This document shows positions 44,300 to 55,810 of a stretch of DNA of 64,000 nt, piece after piece. Each line of letters starts with the position of its first letter. The stretch's first letter is position 1. The notes beneath the pieces are model-generated. The model had not been told where the DNA came from, made no database searches, and saw nothing but the letters and a program-made list of their open reading frames with translations. The DNA lies in NCBI GenBank assembly GCA_035578175.1, contig JAQMRL010000006.1, forward strand, positions 54,601,001-54,665,000, read 5' to 3'. The translations under genes and the position numbers were made by a program. This stretch comes from Catonia carolina (lineage: Eukaryota; Arthropoda; Insecta; Hemiptera; Achilidae).

Positions 44300-44703
44300 T
44301 CTTCTTCTTATTGCGCCATCTCCCTTCGAAGGTTGGCGATCCAATTGGCTGTAATCACTCGAGATGTGACGGCTCTGAAGATCTCGGATGACGTTCTGCC
44401 GAGCCATCGACGTAAGTCCCCGAGCCAAGAATTCTGTCTCCTCCCCACTGATCTGCTCCCCTGAATCTTCCCCTCAATGATCAGCCGAAGCATCTCATAC
44501 CTACCGCCTCTCATCAGGTATCCGATGTACGCCAATTTACGCTCCTTAACAGTTAATAGCAGCTCCTTGTTCTTCGCAATTCTGTTGAGGACTTCACAAT
44601 TTGTCACTCTATGCATCCAGGAAATGCGTAGCATTCTCCTGTAGAGGTACATTTCGAATGCCTCTATACGTCTTTCCACAACATTGGCCAATCGATATTT
44701 CAT
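44300..44703 (-). pseudogene. Endonuclease-RT LINE C-terminus, open 131-codon frame
   Basis: Minus-strand frame reads RRIEAFEMYLYRRMLRISWM, HRVTNCEVLNRI, ELLLTVKERKLAYIGYLMRG, IIEGKIQGSRSVGRRQNSWL and then W-rich and basic residues up to a natural stop, with a GAAGAAGAA tail. This is the full C-terminal domain downstream of the RT in a very common insect LINE type. It is 5' truncated (nothing recognisable upstream of 44703) but still open, hence fairly recent. It is not an independent gene. Confidence 0.88.
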
Positions 44704-45270
44704 GTCATTAACTTATGTGTACTAAGTTTGTTACGCTGAATAAAACGATAGTTTGCCCGTGCCCAACGGTCGAGCGGTTACCGAGATAGCTACCAAGATA
44801 GTTACCGAGATAGTTACCAAGGGTTTAGAATATTTTTAATAAATCAAAATTTAAAAAACTTACGATTTTGAAATTTTGTACACGCTGTAAGAATATAATT
44901 TTCCATGTTGTTTTAAAATTTCAAACTTTTCGGTCAAATACTTATCGAGTACACGCCTCTAAACGCATAAAATTTGTTGCGGTATCAAAAAAAACCGGGT
45001 TTTTTTGTCTTCCAATCTTGATATGGCAATTTTTAAACAATATTAAAAATATACGACTATTATAAGTCAACGCAGAATAAAATGAGCTAAATTTTTATGT
45101 AAAGTATGTTGAAATACGACTTATAGTTTTGGAGATGCAAGGGTTCAAACTCGGGTGTCTATAATTATGAAACCGATAGTAGTATATACCTACCGTAAGA
45201 CTAAACCGACCAATCAGGAACACAAATCAGCGTACTGAAACGTGTAAACTACAATTTTTAGTAAACTTTA
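44704..45270. other. Intergenic; short tandem 'GATAGTTACC' run
   Basis: At 44776-44822 the phrases GAGATAGCTACCAA, GATAGTTACCGA and GATAGTTACCAA repeat; otherwise unique. Confidence 0.5.
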
Positions 45271-45278
45271 CGTAATTC

Positions 45279-46290
45279 TCTTGCCTATATGAATATATAG
45301 GAAGAAAATTATTGTTTTCATGTCGATTTTAAGAAATAGAGTTTTCACCGGATCTACACGTTTCAGACCCCCTGAATCCAAAAAAACATGTTTTTAGCGA
45401 TTGGTCTGAGTGTGTGTGCGCGCGCGCGTGTATGTGCGTGTGCGTGCGTGCGTGTGTGTGTGTTTGAACAGAATATCTCAAGAACGGAAAATCGTACGCA
45501 CTTGAAACTTAAAACTTAAGTTACATACTACTACCGGACCCGACACGAACATTTTCATCAAAATCGGTCAACCGAAAGTAGTTGTTTATTCGAGTAATTT
45601 TTCACTTTTTTGCGATTTTCTCAAAAACGGGTCCTACGATTTTTTTTAAAATCGCCTGGTTTACTAAATTGTTTATGCTCTACAAGATAGGGTAGGCGCC
45701 ATGTTTGCTGATATTCTTGGTGAGGCTGTTTTCACGTACAACAATACTTTTTTTAAATTGCAGGTTTAATATGCATTTTAGCGCAAAAATTTATATAATA
45801 AAAGTTGTAGAGAATTTAAAATCATACAACTTTTATTCCAAACATTGTTTTGTATAACGCTTAGTTTATCGGTAATTAGCGATTTTCTGTTTTTTCTCAC
45901 GAAAACGTGTGAAAAATCGAATTTTTTAAGATTTCGGCCTTAGTATGCATTTTACGACAAAAGTGTATATAATCAAATTTATAGAAAATTAAGAAATCTA
46001 CAACTTTTATTTTAAGCATTTTTCTCTACAGAGCCTAGGTTAGCGTGAAAGAGTGATTTTCCGTATTTTTAAGCCAAACTGAGATTGATTTTTATTTTCC
46101 GTTTTTCAAGCATGATTAAAATATTGTTAGGTGAATAATGATTAAATAAGTTAGGCATAAATTAGGTTAGGTTTATTTGAGGTTCGTTTTTTGTTTATTT
46201 CTAATGTTTTATTACCAATGTTAGGTTTATTGTTAATTATTTGCATTGGCAAGAGAAAGTTGTGTGAGTGTTTCACACCAGATTTTTTAG
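45279..46290 (+). mobile_element. H element, most complete copy (~1.0 kb)
   Basis: From TTCTCTTGCCTATATGAATA to GTTTCACACCAGATTTTT. It has a (GT/GC)n microsatellite at 45411-45464, inverted subterminal repeats (TTCTCTTGCC at the left, GGCAAGAGAA near 46249), and an intact GTGTGA-GTGTT-TCACAC hairpin (about 46262-46278) next to the 3' end. No ORF. Confidence 0.82.
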
Positions 46291-46294
46291 CTTT

Positions 46295-47185
46295 GAATCG
46301 TTCGGGTGTACATTTTTAGCATTTTATCGAGAGAAATCATTAGTTTTAGGTTTGTGTAATATTTGTCTTCATTTCGTGTTATTGGAACCGTATTTATCTG
46401 AATTATTTCTGTTATTGGTGATGTTATTCGAATTCACGTTAGTATGGTTATTCTCGATAGTTGTACACGGCTCATAACCAACGCTGTTACTCGATTGCAT
46501 AGAAGCCTTACGCCTTACTTAACGCAAAAATAATTATGTTCGTTGATGTTTTCTTGGAATAGTTTAAAACATAAAGTAAACTACTTCTGGTGAGCACAAT
46601 GAAACTCAGTACCAGAAGACATTATTTTAAAGAAAATATTCAATATTTTAGTACAATTGATAATAAATAATGACCGAACAAAGAAATATAATGTGGATTT
46701 ACAACTAGTGCCAATACTCACTTTATAACATAAGTAGTACTAATAGTAATTACCTATATCGCAGTTGAAAAGGCGATATAGGCAACACTGTCGGACTTTA
46801 GTACGTCTTTGATTTAACAAATTAACCGAATTAACAAATTAATCTTTGTTATACAAATTAACCGCAAAAGTGATGTTCATTTGTACAAAATATACGCCGG
46901 ACGCAGCAACCACTTAGTTTAGATGGAGTTTATAATGCTGGTGAAATAAAACTAATTTTTTCATTCTTAATATTCATGTTATACATGAATACTTGGCTAA
47001 ATTTGAAATTGAAGCCAGGCTGCACCCCTATATCTCTTTTCATAATTTAATATATTTATAGCTCCTTCAGGTGGACGCCATAGAGTAGGGAATCCGAAAA
47101 GACGTCACAACGATGGTGAGATGTATAATATATATATGTATTATTTTATTAAACATTATTTTCCTTTGTTTGCACCCCTACATAT
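46295..47185. other. Intergenic, nothing recognised
   Basis: Unique sequence; the 69-codon frame at 46268 begins within the H-element end and is not supported. Confidence 0.4.
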
Positions 47186-47188
47186 GAT

Positions 47189-47540
47189 AATGAACAGCCA
47201 AAACAAAACAAGATTAAATATAAACTCACCTCGGAGTACTATATTGTTTCGAGATCTTTCGCCTCTCACGGAGACATCATCAGGAATTAAAAGACACTAA
47301 ACACATATATAACAAAAAACATTAAAACACTTATGGTCAACGACCACGTCAATTATTCCCTATATCATAAACCATTCCGCGCGCGGTTATTCGGCCGAAT
47401 AACTTTGTTATATATGTGTTTAGTGTCTTTTAATTCCTGATGATGTCTCCGTGAGAGGCGAAAGATCTCGAAACAATATAGTACTCCGAGGTGAGTTTAT
47501 ATTTAATCTTGTTTTGTTTTGGCTGTTCATTATCATATAT
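47189..47540. mobile_element. Near-perfect fold-back with ~120-bp arms
   Basis: The left arm (about 47189-47306, GATAATGAACAGCCAAAACA and GAGACATCATCAGGAATTAA) is mirrored on the right (about 47405-47540, TTAATTCCTGATGATGTCTC and TGTTTTGGCTGTTCATTATC). The ~100-bp spacer includes CCGCGCGCGG. Each arm contains CCTGATGATGTCTC...GGCGAAAG, which superficially resembles a hammerhead core, as in Penelope-like retroelements. Confidence 0.85.
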
Positions 47541-47580
47541 ATATGTATATACATCCTACATCCCACTAACAATTCTGCGT

Positions 47581-47802
47581 CCTTTCAAAAAGCATGCATT
47601 TCGCACATCGCTTATTTGAAGAGTATATTCAACTTTGATGAGAGTATATAGGGTATTTGTTACACTTACACCCTGAGTTTTGGTATTGGTTCCTTTCGAA
47701 AATCATGCATTTCGCACATCGCTTATTTGAAGAGTATATTCAACTTTGATGAGAGTATATAGGGTATTTGTTACACTTACACCCAGAGTTTTGGTATTGG
47801 TT
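47581..47802 (+). repeat. 111-bp tandem duplication
   Basis: Two units, 47581-47691 and 47692-47802, nearly identical (CATGCATTTCGCACATCGCT, then GGGTATTTGTTACACTTACA). Neither is coding. Confidence 0.92.
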
Positions 47803-48267
47803 TGTCGTAATATTAAAAATTGAGCATTTTTTTATTTAATTCACTGTGATATCAATTCAGACTCCTTTCGAACTGCAGTAATTTCGCGTCCGTACAAATT
47901 ACCGACAGTTTCGCGTCCGGCATCGTTCCCGCTATTATGACTTATAGCCTGCAACAGTGTAAACGATGTTGCCATGTCGTACCGGCACCTGTACGGTATC
48001 TTTTGCCACTTCTACGTGTTGTACTGATTGTAGTTAGGTATTCACATCTCACCCTAGTACTTCTCCACACAAGACCATCGAATGAAAACAATTCGTTCTC
48101 GGACGGAATCCAATCCAGTCATCAAAATAATTATTATTTGTAGCCTATTATTTTGAAATGTATTTTAAATAGGTACTTATTTTAAATCAATGTAAAACCA
48201 GAATAATTAAACAAAGTATATGTTTTATTTGTTAAAGTTACTTAAAATATCTTAACTGTTACAAATA

Positions 48268-49552
48268 CAGTCAAACCTCCTCATTTGAAATCCTCCCTAA
48301 ATCGAATATAATTGTATGCTATCCCCTTAAAAATCCTCCTTAATATGAATTAAATTACCTCGCTATTCGAAAATTTTCGAGAGTTTCGTGGTCATATATA
48401 CTGTATAAATACATTTTTTGATACATTATTATTAAAATAATTACAAAATCTACAATTTACACATTGTACATGATTTATAATGAAACATGCGTTAAAATCA
48501 CAACAATAAGGACATAGTAAGCGTAGTACAAAACTACAAACAGCTTATGAAAAAATTGAAAATGCAGTTAATTTTTAAGTTTGAAGAAACCAGACAGAAA
48601 CACAAGCAATTGCACTTTTTACAAAACATTATTGTCACAAAACCTTACGACCAAATAAGAATATAGCAAGCGTAGTACAAAGCTACAATACACATCAGGA
48701 AAAATTTAAAATTCAGTTAATTTTTAAGTCAGAAGAAACCAGACGAAAGCAAAAAAAATTATTAGTTAAGCTAAAAATAGGTAATGCAGTCTTTCCTTCT
48801 TTGGTGTATGATTTTCGTACGAACTGGTTAAAAAAATACCGTAGCTGTAGGCCTATTCATTTACATTAAGCAATATTTTACTTCGTTAAAATTTCTAAAA
48901 TTTTCGGTACCTAATTTATTTTTCATTTCCTGTAGGCTGACCTAACTTATCGTTTGTAGGTATGGTTGTACTGTTTACGCGTATCCCAATTTTATTTTAC
49001 ACGTTTTTATGTCGTTTTTTCAATAATTTGTCATATCGTTCTTATAAATGGACTATTCTTTTGCTTTTGAGCACTAATAGAGCTTGTAATACCAACACAT
49101 TTCCTTAATTCATCACAGTATTAAGTAAAAAATAAGAAATAATATAAATAAAAAACCCTGTTGTGAATGAAGTGGTAGTGTCATTTTCAGAGTGGAAAAT
49201 ATGTGCTTTTCAGAGGGCCCTGTATGCTGATAAGCGTACTTTTCCGTTCAGTGAGGAAGGCAATCGTAAACCACCTCACTTCTCGTTTTACTTAGTAAAA
49301 CCTCTACAGGTTCAAACCAGCCTTTCGGCTGATGACCTAAACAACACGAGAAAACAATATTTGTAGAAAACTTTCCTCAATCAAATTGGTGGTGTATTAA
49401 TAATTGTGACTTTTGTAATTTAATATTTTATGGAATTACATGAATATTTATTAAAACGTGCAATTTTTAAGTACATTTTTTGTTTCGATATTTTACCTCT
49501 GTAAATCGAAACCAGCCGGTTCCATCAGATTCGAATTAGGGAGTTTCGACTG
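48268..49552. mobile_element. pogo/Tigger-like element, 1.28 kb, TA flanked
   Basis: The left end CAGTCAAACCTCCTCATTTG and the right end read inward (CAGTCGAAACTCCCTAATTC) are inverted repeats of pogo type, each bordered by TA. The interior has a ~85-bp segment in two direct copies about 145 bp apart (48512 and 48660: TAAGCGTAGTACAAA and GAAGAAACCAGAC) and a nested SINE-A. No transposase frame survives. Confidence 0.75.
49155..49350 (+). repeat. SINE-A 3' half, nested in the pogo-like element
   Basis: Starts at AACCCTGTTGTGAATGAAG and ends TGACCTAAACAACAC; 5' truncated. Confidence 0.78.
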
Positions 49553-49689
49553 TAATTACTACTATAATACGATCAATTAGTAGACAATGCAATTAAAATA
49601 TTTATTTAGTTGACAAAATTATGTAATTCTAAAGCGACATAATTTGTTCAATATTCAAATGGAGTACCATTCACCCATTGTCTTTTAGG

Positions 49690-50110
49690 TGTTCAAATGA
49701 TTTCATCATTATCATCTGTAAGGATTAGGCTCAATGGCCTGTTCCATTATCCATCTCTTTTTAGGTCTTCCCAAGCCTCGTTTCTCTCTAGGTTTATATT
49801 TCCATGTTTCAGTGGCTGAATCAAAATGATTTTATAAATTTTAAAAAAGTGCGATGGCCAGTAAAATTTCTATAACCTTTGAAATGCAGTCCGGTCCAGC
49901 TGTAGTTTGTATTTTTATTCTTGTTCCTCAAGTAATGGTAATCTTTGATCTTCAACAAGGTATACATTACTTCTCGTATCCAGCTGTTTTGTACACGTTG
50001 AAGTTTATCCTTTAATAGGCCATTTCCAAGTTTATTTTTCGGCTAAACAACTTTCAGTCATAGTCTTCCAAACCCTGATATTTTCTCTGCGTTTTCTTTT
50101 AAACTATTCA
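49690..50110 (-). pseudogene. Decayed LINE C-terminal fragment
   Basis: The minus strand shows RVQNSWIREVMYTLLKIKDY and PREKRGLGRPKKRWIMEQAI in different frames, the 'W.G H..R ... GRP..RW' end of a non-LTR element. Several stops and frame changes indicate age. Confidence 0.5.
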
Positions 50111-50169
50111 GTGTTATAAAAGCCATGGTGGCCACTTTATGTTGATATCCTTTTGGTTTTTAGTACTTT

Positions 50170-50805
50170 ATTTACATCGTCAACCAACCACCCAATCTGG
50201 GAATCATTATTACAAATAATGAAATAAATAAACCTTATTGTCACGTAAAATAATGTGCATTATTTATGACAAGTCAAAATGCTTGGGATAAGGAACTGGA
50301 AGGTTATATTGTTACACAGAAGACATAAAGGAGACAGACAAGGCATTCACTTGGAGAGGCCAAGAAAAACTATGTGAAACCTTGACCAAGACAGCCAAAC
50401 AATATTCTAGGACCAATTGATTACAAACGAATTCTTAATCGTGTACAGTGTCCTTATTCATAATTGAACTTAATAGTTGTTCATTAAAAATAAGTTTTTT
50501 TGCTAACGATTAATTTCAATAAGCTTTTTCAGTATCGGGAAATTACAGTCTCTGTTGACCTACACTTTCGGAACCCGTAATGGACATTTGCGAGTGTACA
50601 GAATTTACTTAAAAAATCGACTAATCTACTAATCTACTCTCTTATCAATTTATTATCTTTTGTAAAAAATTTTCGCCGTTTTGTAAACATTTTCTCAATG
50701 TGGGTATCCTTTGATTTATTGATTTAAATTTACTCGCCCAAGTGACAAATAAAACGCATGTTCTGATTGTCAATGGCAACTATCTTTAATAAAATAATAG
50801 TACTG
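50170..50805. other. Intergenic, nothing recognised
   Basis: Unique DNA; no feature supported. Confidence 0.4.
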
Positions 50806-50810
50806 TAAGG

Positions 50811-51178
50811 GGTTGCACATAACGGGCAGGTGGAGTGTTAAATTATTTGCACTCAATTTGCTTGTTCCAGGACTAAAAAAAATTACTTCTGTTTTTTATC
50901 ACATGGTAAGCCAAACATATGCCTGAAGTATTTAAGAACAGAAGAGGTGAAAGTGTAAAATATAATTATCAGAGTTATCTCCTCTGAGAGTAATGAATTT
51001 CATTATGCAGCCAGACCCTGTGGTGAATAACGTGAGGTGTGTAATTTGCAGGGTGGAAAATAGGTGCTTTTCAGACGGCCTGGCATGCTGATAAGCATAT
51101 TTTTCAACTCGGCGAGGAAGGCAATTGTAAACCACCTTGTTTTACTTAGCTAAACCTGTAGAAGTTCAAACCAGGACT
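50811..51178 (+). repeat. SINE-A, lacking the last ~25 bp
   Basis: TTGCACATAACGGGCAGGTGG to AGAAGTTCAAACCAGG. The tail is replaced by the degenerate tandem array that follows. Confidence 0.8.
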
Positions 51179-51239
51179 GTAAAGTTGGCCCCTATACAAA
51201 AATTTCAAAAATTAACTTGTAAAATTGATCGGTCTACAT

Positions 51240-52000
51240 TTTTACCGGTTTATTCCGGAAAATGTTTTGTTTGTTCCATCCAAATAAGTGAAAAAATGGT
51301 GGGAGGGGCTAACTTCACACTGGCCTTCCCCCCGCTCAACTTTTTAAATTTTTTTTGGACTTCATAGACAGACCTTCGCTTGTTTCGGATGGTCTCGGAA
51401 AATATTTTGTTAGTTCCTTTCAAGTAAGCGAGAATATCGAGAAGAACTGGGTGGTGCTAACTTTACACTAATCCCCCGTACTCAATATTTTAAAGTTTTT
51501 TTACATAGATTGACAGCCCTTCGTTTGTTCCGGATCATTTCGCGAAAATTTCGTTTTTCCCGTTCAAATATGCGAGAAAATTAAAGAAAACTTTGGAGCG
51601 GCAAGTATAAGCCCATGCATTCAATACTTTTTGGTTTTTACTTTAAATGATAGCTCTCATTTGTTCTGGATTGTTCTGTAAAATGTTTTGTTTGGTTTGC
51701 CGAAATCAGCGAAAAAATCGTGAAAAACTTAGGAATGGTGGCGATACGCTAAGAAATTCTATTTAAACTTTATCGTTACCCCTATCGAGAGTGGTTCTAC
51801 TGTTTCGGAACGTTCCATCAAAATTACTATTTTTAAGCTCACACTCGCGAGAAAATCGAGGTGAACTGAATAGTACAACCTTCACTTTAGGTGGCCCACT
51901 CATTAATATTTAAACTTTTTTGTCTAAATCGATGACCATTTGTTTTTCCAGGCATTTTTATAAAAAAATGTCGTTCGTTTAGATTATGTAGGCAAAAAAA
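51240..52000 (+). repeat. Old degenerate tandem array, ~140-bp period, about six units
   Basis: A recurrent phrase of the form 'gtttc-ggatngttncgnaaaat' occurs near 51247, 51377, 51528, 51664, 51805 and 51942. It is followed each time by 'tttgtt.g.tc...aa...gcgag/aaaaat' and by 'aactttacact...ccc' variants. The spacing is 130-151 bp. Units have diverged so far that only the phrase pattern is conserved. Confidence 0.65.
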
Positions 52001-52009
52001 GGAAAAAAC

Positions 52010-52500
52010 TGAATGGGTGTACTTTATTCTACCTTTAACAATTTTTTTCTGAAATCTGTAATCTCTGCCCAGAATTTTATAATTAAAGAAAATCGGTGCA
52101 GTATAAATATTAAAATATGCCTACTTGGTTCAAGTCTGTCTAGTAAAGTTTGCTGTTTCCCTAATTTCTTAGTTTAATTTTTTATCGCATTGTTTTTAAG
52201 CGAAAAACAAAGGTAATAATAATGTACTCTTAGTCCGTTTTTCATTTTTGATGTTTTAGAAAAAGTTTTTTCTCTTTAATGTTTTATTTACTGTAAAACT
52301 GCTAAAACTAGTAATTGAGGCGACACTTAGTTACATGATATGAAATAGCATTATGGAAGTCCACGTAGAATCATTTTGCAGATAGAGTGGGCAAACAGAA
52401 TATTGCGCATTCTTTTTTCACATCGTAAGCAGGAAATATTTGATTGACGATTGCCAGGTGGTGTAATGTTAGAAAAAGCATGAAATAACATGTTAACAAA
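52010..52500. other. Intergenic, nothing recognised
   Basis: Unique DNA; no supported feature. Confidence 0.4.
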
Positions 52501-52503
52501 TTA

Positions 52504-52866
52504 CTAAACAAATTTTTGTTCTGTTTCATCCCTAATGGGTGTAGGTTGCAATTTGTTCAATTGAAACAATAAACAACTCCATGACCCAATGATATGTATG
52601 ACGTTTATATGAGCTGTAGTCTCGTACATACCCAGGCCGACCATTACTGAGAGAGTATGGTTAATTGACCCCCAACCATTAAAGTACATCGGTAACCACT
52701 GTCTAGTATTCAGATTCGTATAGAAGAACCAATTACACTATATACTAGGATTTAAACTAGGAACCTCCGTCTCCGAAAATCAGCTGTTCGAAAGTCGTCG
52801 CCGCCAGTCATTGTTTAGCTGACTTGCGGCGACGACTTTCCCTCTAGACCAACCCGTTGGTTACTA
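52504..52866 (-). repeat. tRNA-derived SINE-B, copy 3, with inverted duplication of its head
   Basis: The minus strand carries the SINE-B body (GGTTACCGATGTACTTTAAT, GGGTCAATTAACCATACTCT). At its head, GAAAGTCGTCGCCGC and GCGGCGACGACTTTC (about 52790-52845) form a hairpin of about 15 bp stem around a ~25-nt loop. Confidence 0.82.
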
Positions 52867-52869
52867 AAC

Positions 52870-53700
52870 GAACGACGTAAACAAATTACTAAAGGATTTG
52901 TTCACGGAATCGTTGATAGTAGGTTTATGCCTAATTTGAAAAAAGAAACCAAAGGGGCGCGCGATGGACTCATTAATGGAAGGCGAAAGAACGGCGGAGA
53001 ACAACTCTTCAAAATGGCCTTGTGTGTACAATGCGTTTAGAAAGCTATCTGCCAGCCATAACAATAATTTAATCCTGACAATACAATCCTGACAATACAA
53101 TGCGCAGCCTTTTGAAGGCTCAATTGAAGGAATTGCCAATTGAAGGATCAATATAATCCTTCCAGGATAGTTTGTCAACCCAAAAAAATCGTCTATCGGA
53201 AAAGAGATTTTTTTACTATCAAAAAATATTTAATTATGTTTAATTTAATTATATTACTTATATCAAATAATTTGCCGAATAATAATATAATTCGATCATT
53301 AATAAAAATTTGTTTTTATTACTGTTTTAAACTTTTTTTCTTAACACAATACAATATTTATTTATAACTTGTTTTATCTATTTTCTTAACCGATGGACGC
53401 GAAATTGATAGCAGATGAGAAACTGACATCTCTGTGAGAATATACACAATATACGTATATTTTTACATAGGGGTGATGCTAGAGCGCTCTGGTAAGAAAC
53501 GCTCCAAGGTGCGGTGTTTAAAATAGTTTCAAAACACCGCAATTTCGCATCCGGTACAAAAATGTATTTATTTTTTTGTGTCTCTTTGGTTAACAATACA
53601 ATTCTCAAAAAATAAATATAGTTGCCCAAAACTACTAGCTAAAAAAATTACGTCCGAAAACAATGTCACAATAAATTTTTATTAAGTTTTTATTAAGGAT
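52870..53700. other. Intergenic, nothing recognised
   Basis: Frames of 75-104 codons on both strands have no recognisable motif. Confidence 0.4.
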
Positions 53701-53703
53701 TAC

Positions 53704-53733
53704 AATTTGGCGTCCGTATACGGACGCCAAATT
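53704..53733. repeat. 30-bp perfect palindrome
   Basis: Two 15-base arms, AATTTGGCGTCCGTA and its reverse complement, meet with no loop at 53718/53719. It is notable in AT-rich DNA because each arm holds GGCGTCCG. Confidence 0.92.
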
Positions 53734-53795
53734 ACGCTCAGACTCCAGATTGTTAGGAAAATGATAAAAATGTACCGACGCGAATATGATAGTAG

Positions 53796-53798
<3 letters not shown>

Positions 53799-53873
<75 letters not shown>
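53799..53873. repeat. (AT)n microsatellite, about 37 units
   Basis: Uninterrupted AT dinucleotides. The overlapping frames rich in Tyr and Ile here are artefacts of the repeat. Confidence 0.97.
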
Positions 53874-53876
<3 letters not shown>

Positions 53877-53999
53877 ATGTGTTCCATTTGTGAGGATTCT
53901 TATAGATAAACGTACATTTTCTGATGAGCAAGTTCCATTCTGATGATCATCAGAATAGAGCACCGTATATAAAAAAATTATATACCATTTTTTCCTCAT

Positions 54000-54625
54000 C
54001 TACAAATATTTGTAAAATTGCCTATAACTTTTTGCTTTGGCAAGGTAGATGAGCTCGTTTTTACTTTTATAAATATTCCTATATCCGGATATAAAGATAT
54101 ACTCCGGCCGTAGCATAATAATAATACGGCCTTCAGTGGACCAAATATTTTAAACTGTAAAAATATTTCGTGTTCAACCTGCAGTGGAAATATTTGTTGC
54201 TAGAAAGAAGTGTGAGAAGTGATGAGACTGAAGGGACAAGTGCAATTTAACGATTTACACACAAGCACCTCTAACAAATACATTCACGCGCTCAAATAAA
54301 TACTGTATTTTAGGCACAAATTCAAATTAGGGCCTAATATTTTTAGTTTTTTAACATAGTTGGAATTTGTATTGAGTTTACAGAAGAAATATGTTTTAAA
54401 ATAGAGGAAATTTTAAAAATTACGAAAATTACAGATTTCTTGAGGATTACGAATCTTAAAGATGAAACCACCCTTTTGAAAATGATAAAATTTTTCTACA
54501 GGTGAGTTCAATGCTAAAAAAAAATTGGCCTTTTCAAAAATCCGGAAAAATTGTTATTTCTGACGCTTTCCACATTATCACGTCTTCCGGACTAACGGAT
54601 GCCGGATGAATGCGGTCTTGCTGTA
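54000..54625. other. Possible remnant of a pogo-like element end
   Basis: TTCCGGACTAACGGATGCCG, then GATGAATGCGGTCTTGCTG|TA at 54585-54621, has the form of a pogo terminal repeat. The matching left end was not found. Confidence 0.35.
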
Positions 54626-54997
54626 ATTCTTAATAAAATGCATATAAAATATGTATTTTTTATCTATCCAGGAAGGTATCTAAGTGTCTCGTATAGTACA
54701 CTCTGAGTCTTGACTATCAGAGCCTTCTATAACTCATTATCAATATCTAGGTACCTACCTTAAATAACCGTCATCGTATAGCCTATGTCATAAAATATCT
54801 GAAATTTTACGATATCGATTGCTTCGATTGCATGTTTAAGACAATTGATTTTCATGATGTGGCAATAATTTTAGTAAATTATTTTTTCTTTTAAAATAAA
54901 AATTATTTTCTTAATAAATATAAAATAATTTTGAACTTCAAGTAACAACACAAATACAGTCTCAACTTATATTAGATTAATATTTTTGTAAACCGGT

Positions 54998-55810
54998 TTT
55001 AAATACACTCGACCCTCGATCTTCGTGGACTCCTATGTTCAAGGATCCGACCTTTACAAGATTTTGTATTTGTACATAAAAATTTCGATTTTCGAAATTA
55101 TCACTTGGTGTTCGTGATTAGTACTTTAGATGCACTGTAGATGCTAAACCGACCTTAAACGAGAACTGTCTCTGTTCTCTAATCTAGTCAATGGATCAAC
55201 AAATTATTTCTGTTTTCAAACGTTACCATCATAAAATTACTCTCAAAAAGTGTTATCTTGTCACCGATGCTGATGAAGAGAATGTTCCAACTTTAAATCA
55301 ATTTTGGAAGCGGACAATCTAAGAGATGCTGCTGTGATTAACATTGCTGATGTTTGGAATCAAAACAGTGAAAGATGCTTATAATCCGGATGGAAATAGT
55401 TATGGCCGAGTTTATTTTTAAATACCGAAAGTAATGAGCCAACACAGTACTAAAGGGTACACTTAATGAAGACATGATTAATTTTAGCGCTAGATTGGAT
55501 CTTCGAGTTTCAGAGGGTGATTTGAATGAACTATTCGACGCGCGCATTGATGTTCTGTCTGAAACCGATATTCTTGAATTGAACGAAAAACATAAAGAAG
55601 GAGATTTAATACAATTATTAACTGCAATAAATACAATTAAAACAATATTGGACGAAGATCAGTACTAGATAGAGCTTTAGTATTATGTCACAATTCAATA
55701 AGATCAGCTTGCCATCCTTACAAACTAAAACTTTAAGAACTTCAAACAAACCGGAACAAACAACGATTGTGAATTTTTTTAAGCCAAAGAAAAATGGCAT
55801 CATTACCACT
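54998..55810 (+). pseudogene. pogo/Tigger (jerky-like) transposase C-terminal remnant
   Basis: A terminus-like CACTCGACCCTCGATCTTCG begins at 54998 next to TA. From 55192 the frame reads MDQQIISVFKRYHHK and, further on, DADEENVPTLNQFWK: the region after the DDE core in Tigger transposases (MDQGVIATFK..Y, then TL.EFWK..). Further acidic and Leu-rich segments (55474-55668) match the C-terminal tail only in style. Multiple frame breaks. The N-terminal DNA-binding and DDE parts are missing. Confidence 0.7.

Noticed and set aside
53635..53999. Two overlapping minus-strand frames of 98-99 codons
   Set aside because: They translate the (AT)n run as alternating Tyr/Ile; no coding evidence.
54085..54140. 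Palindromic CGGCCGTA...TACGGCC near a TAA repeat
   Set aside because: Short and imperfect; no matching element end found.
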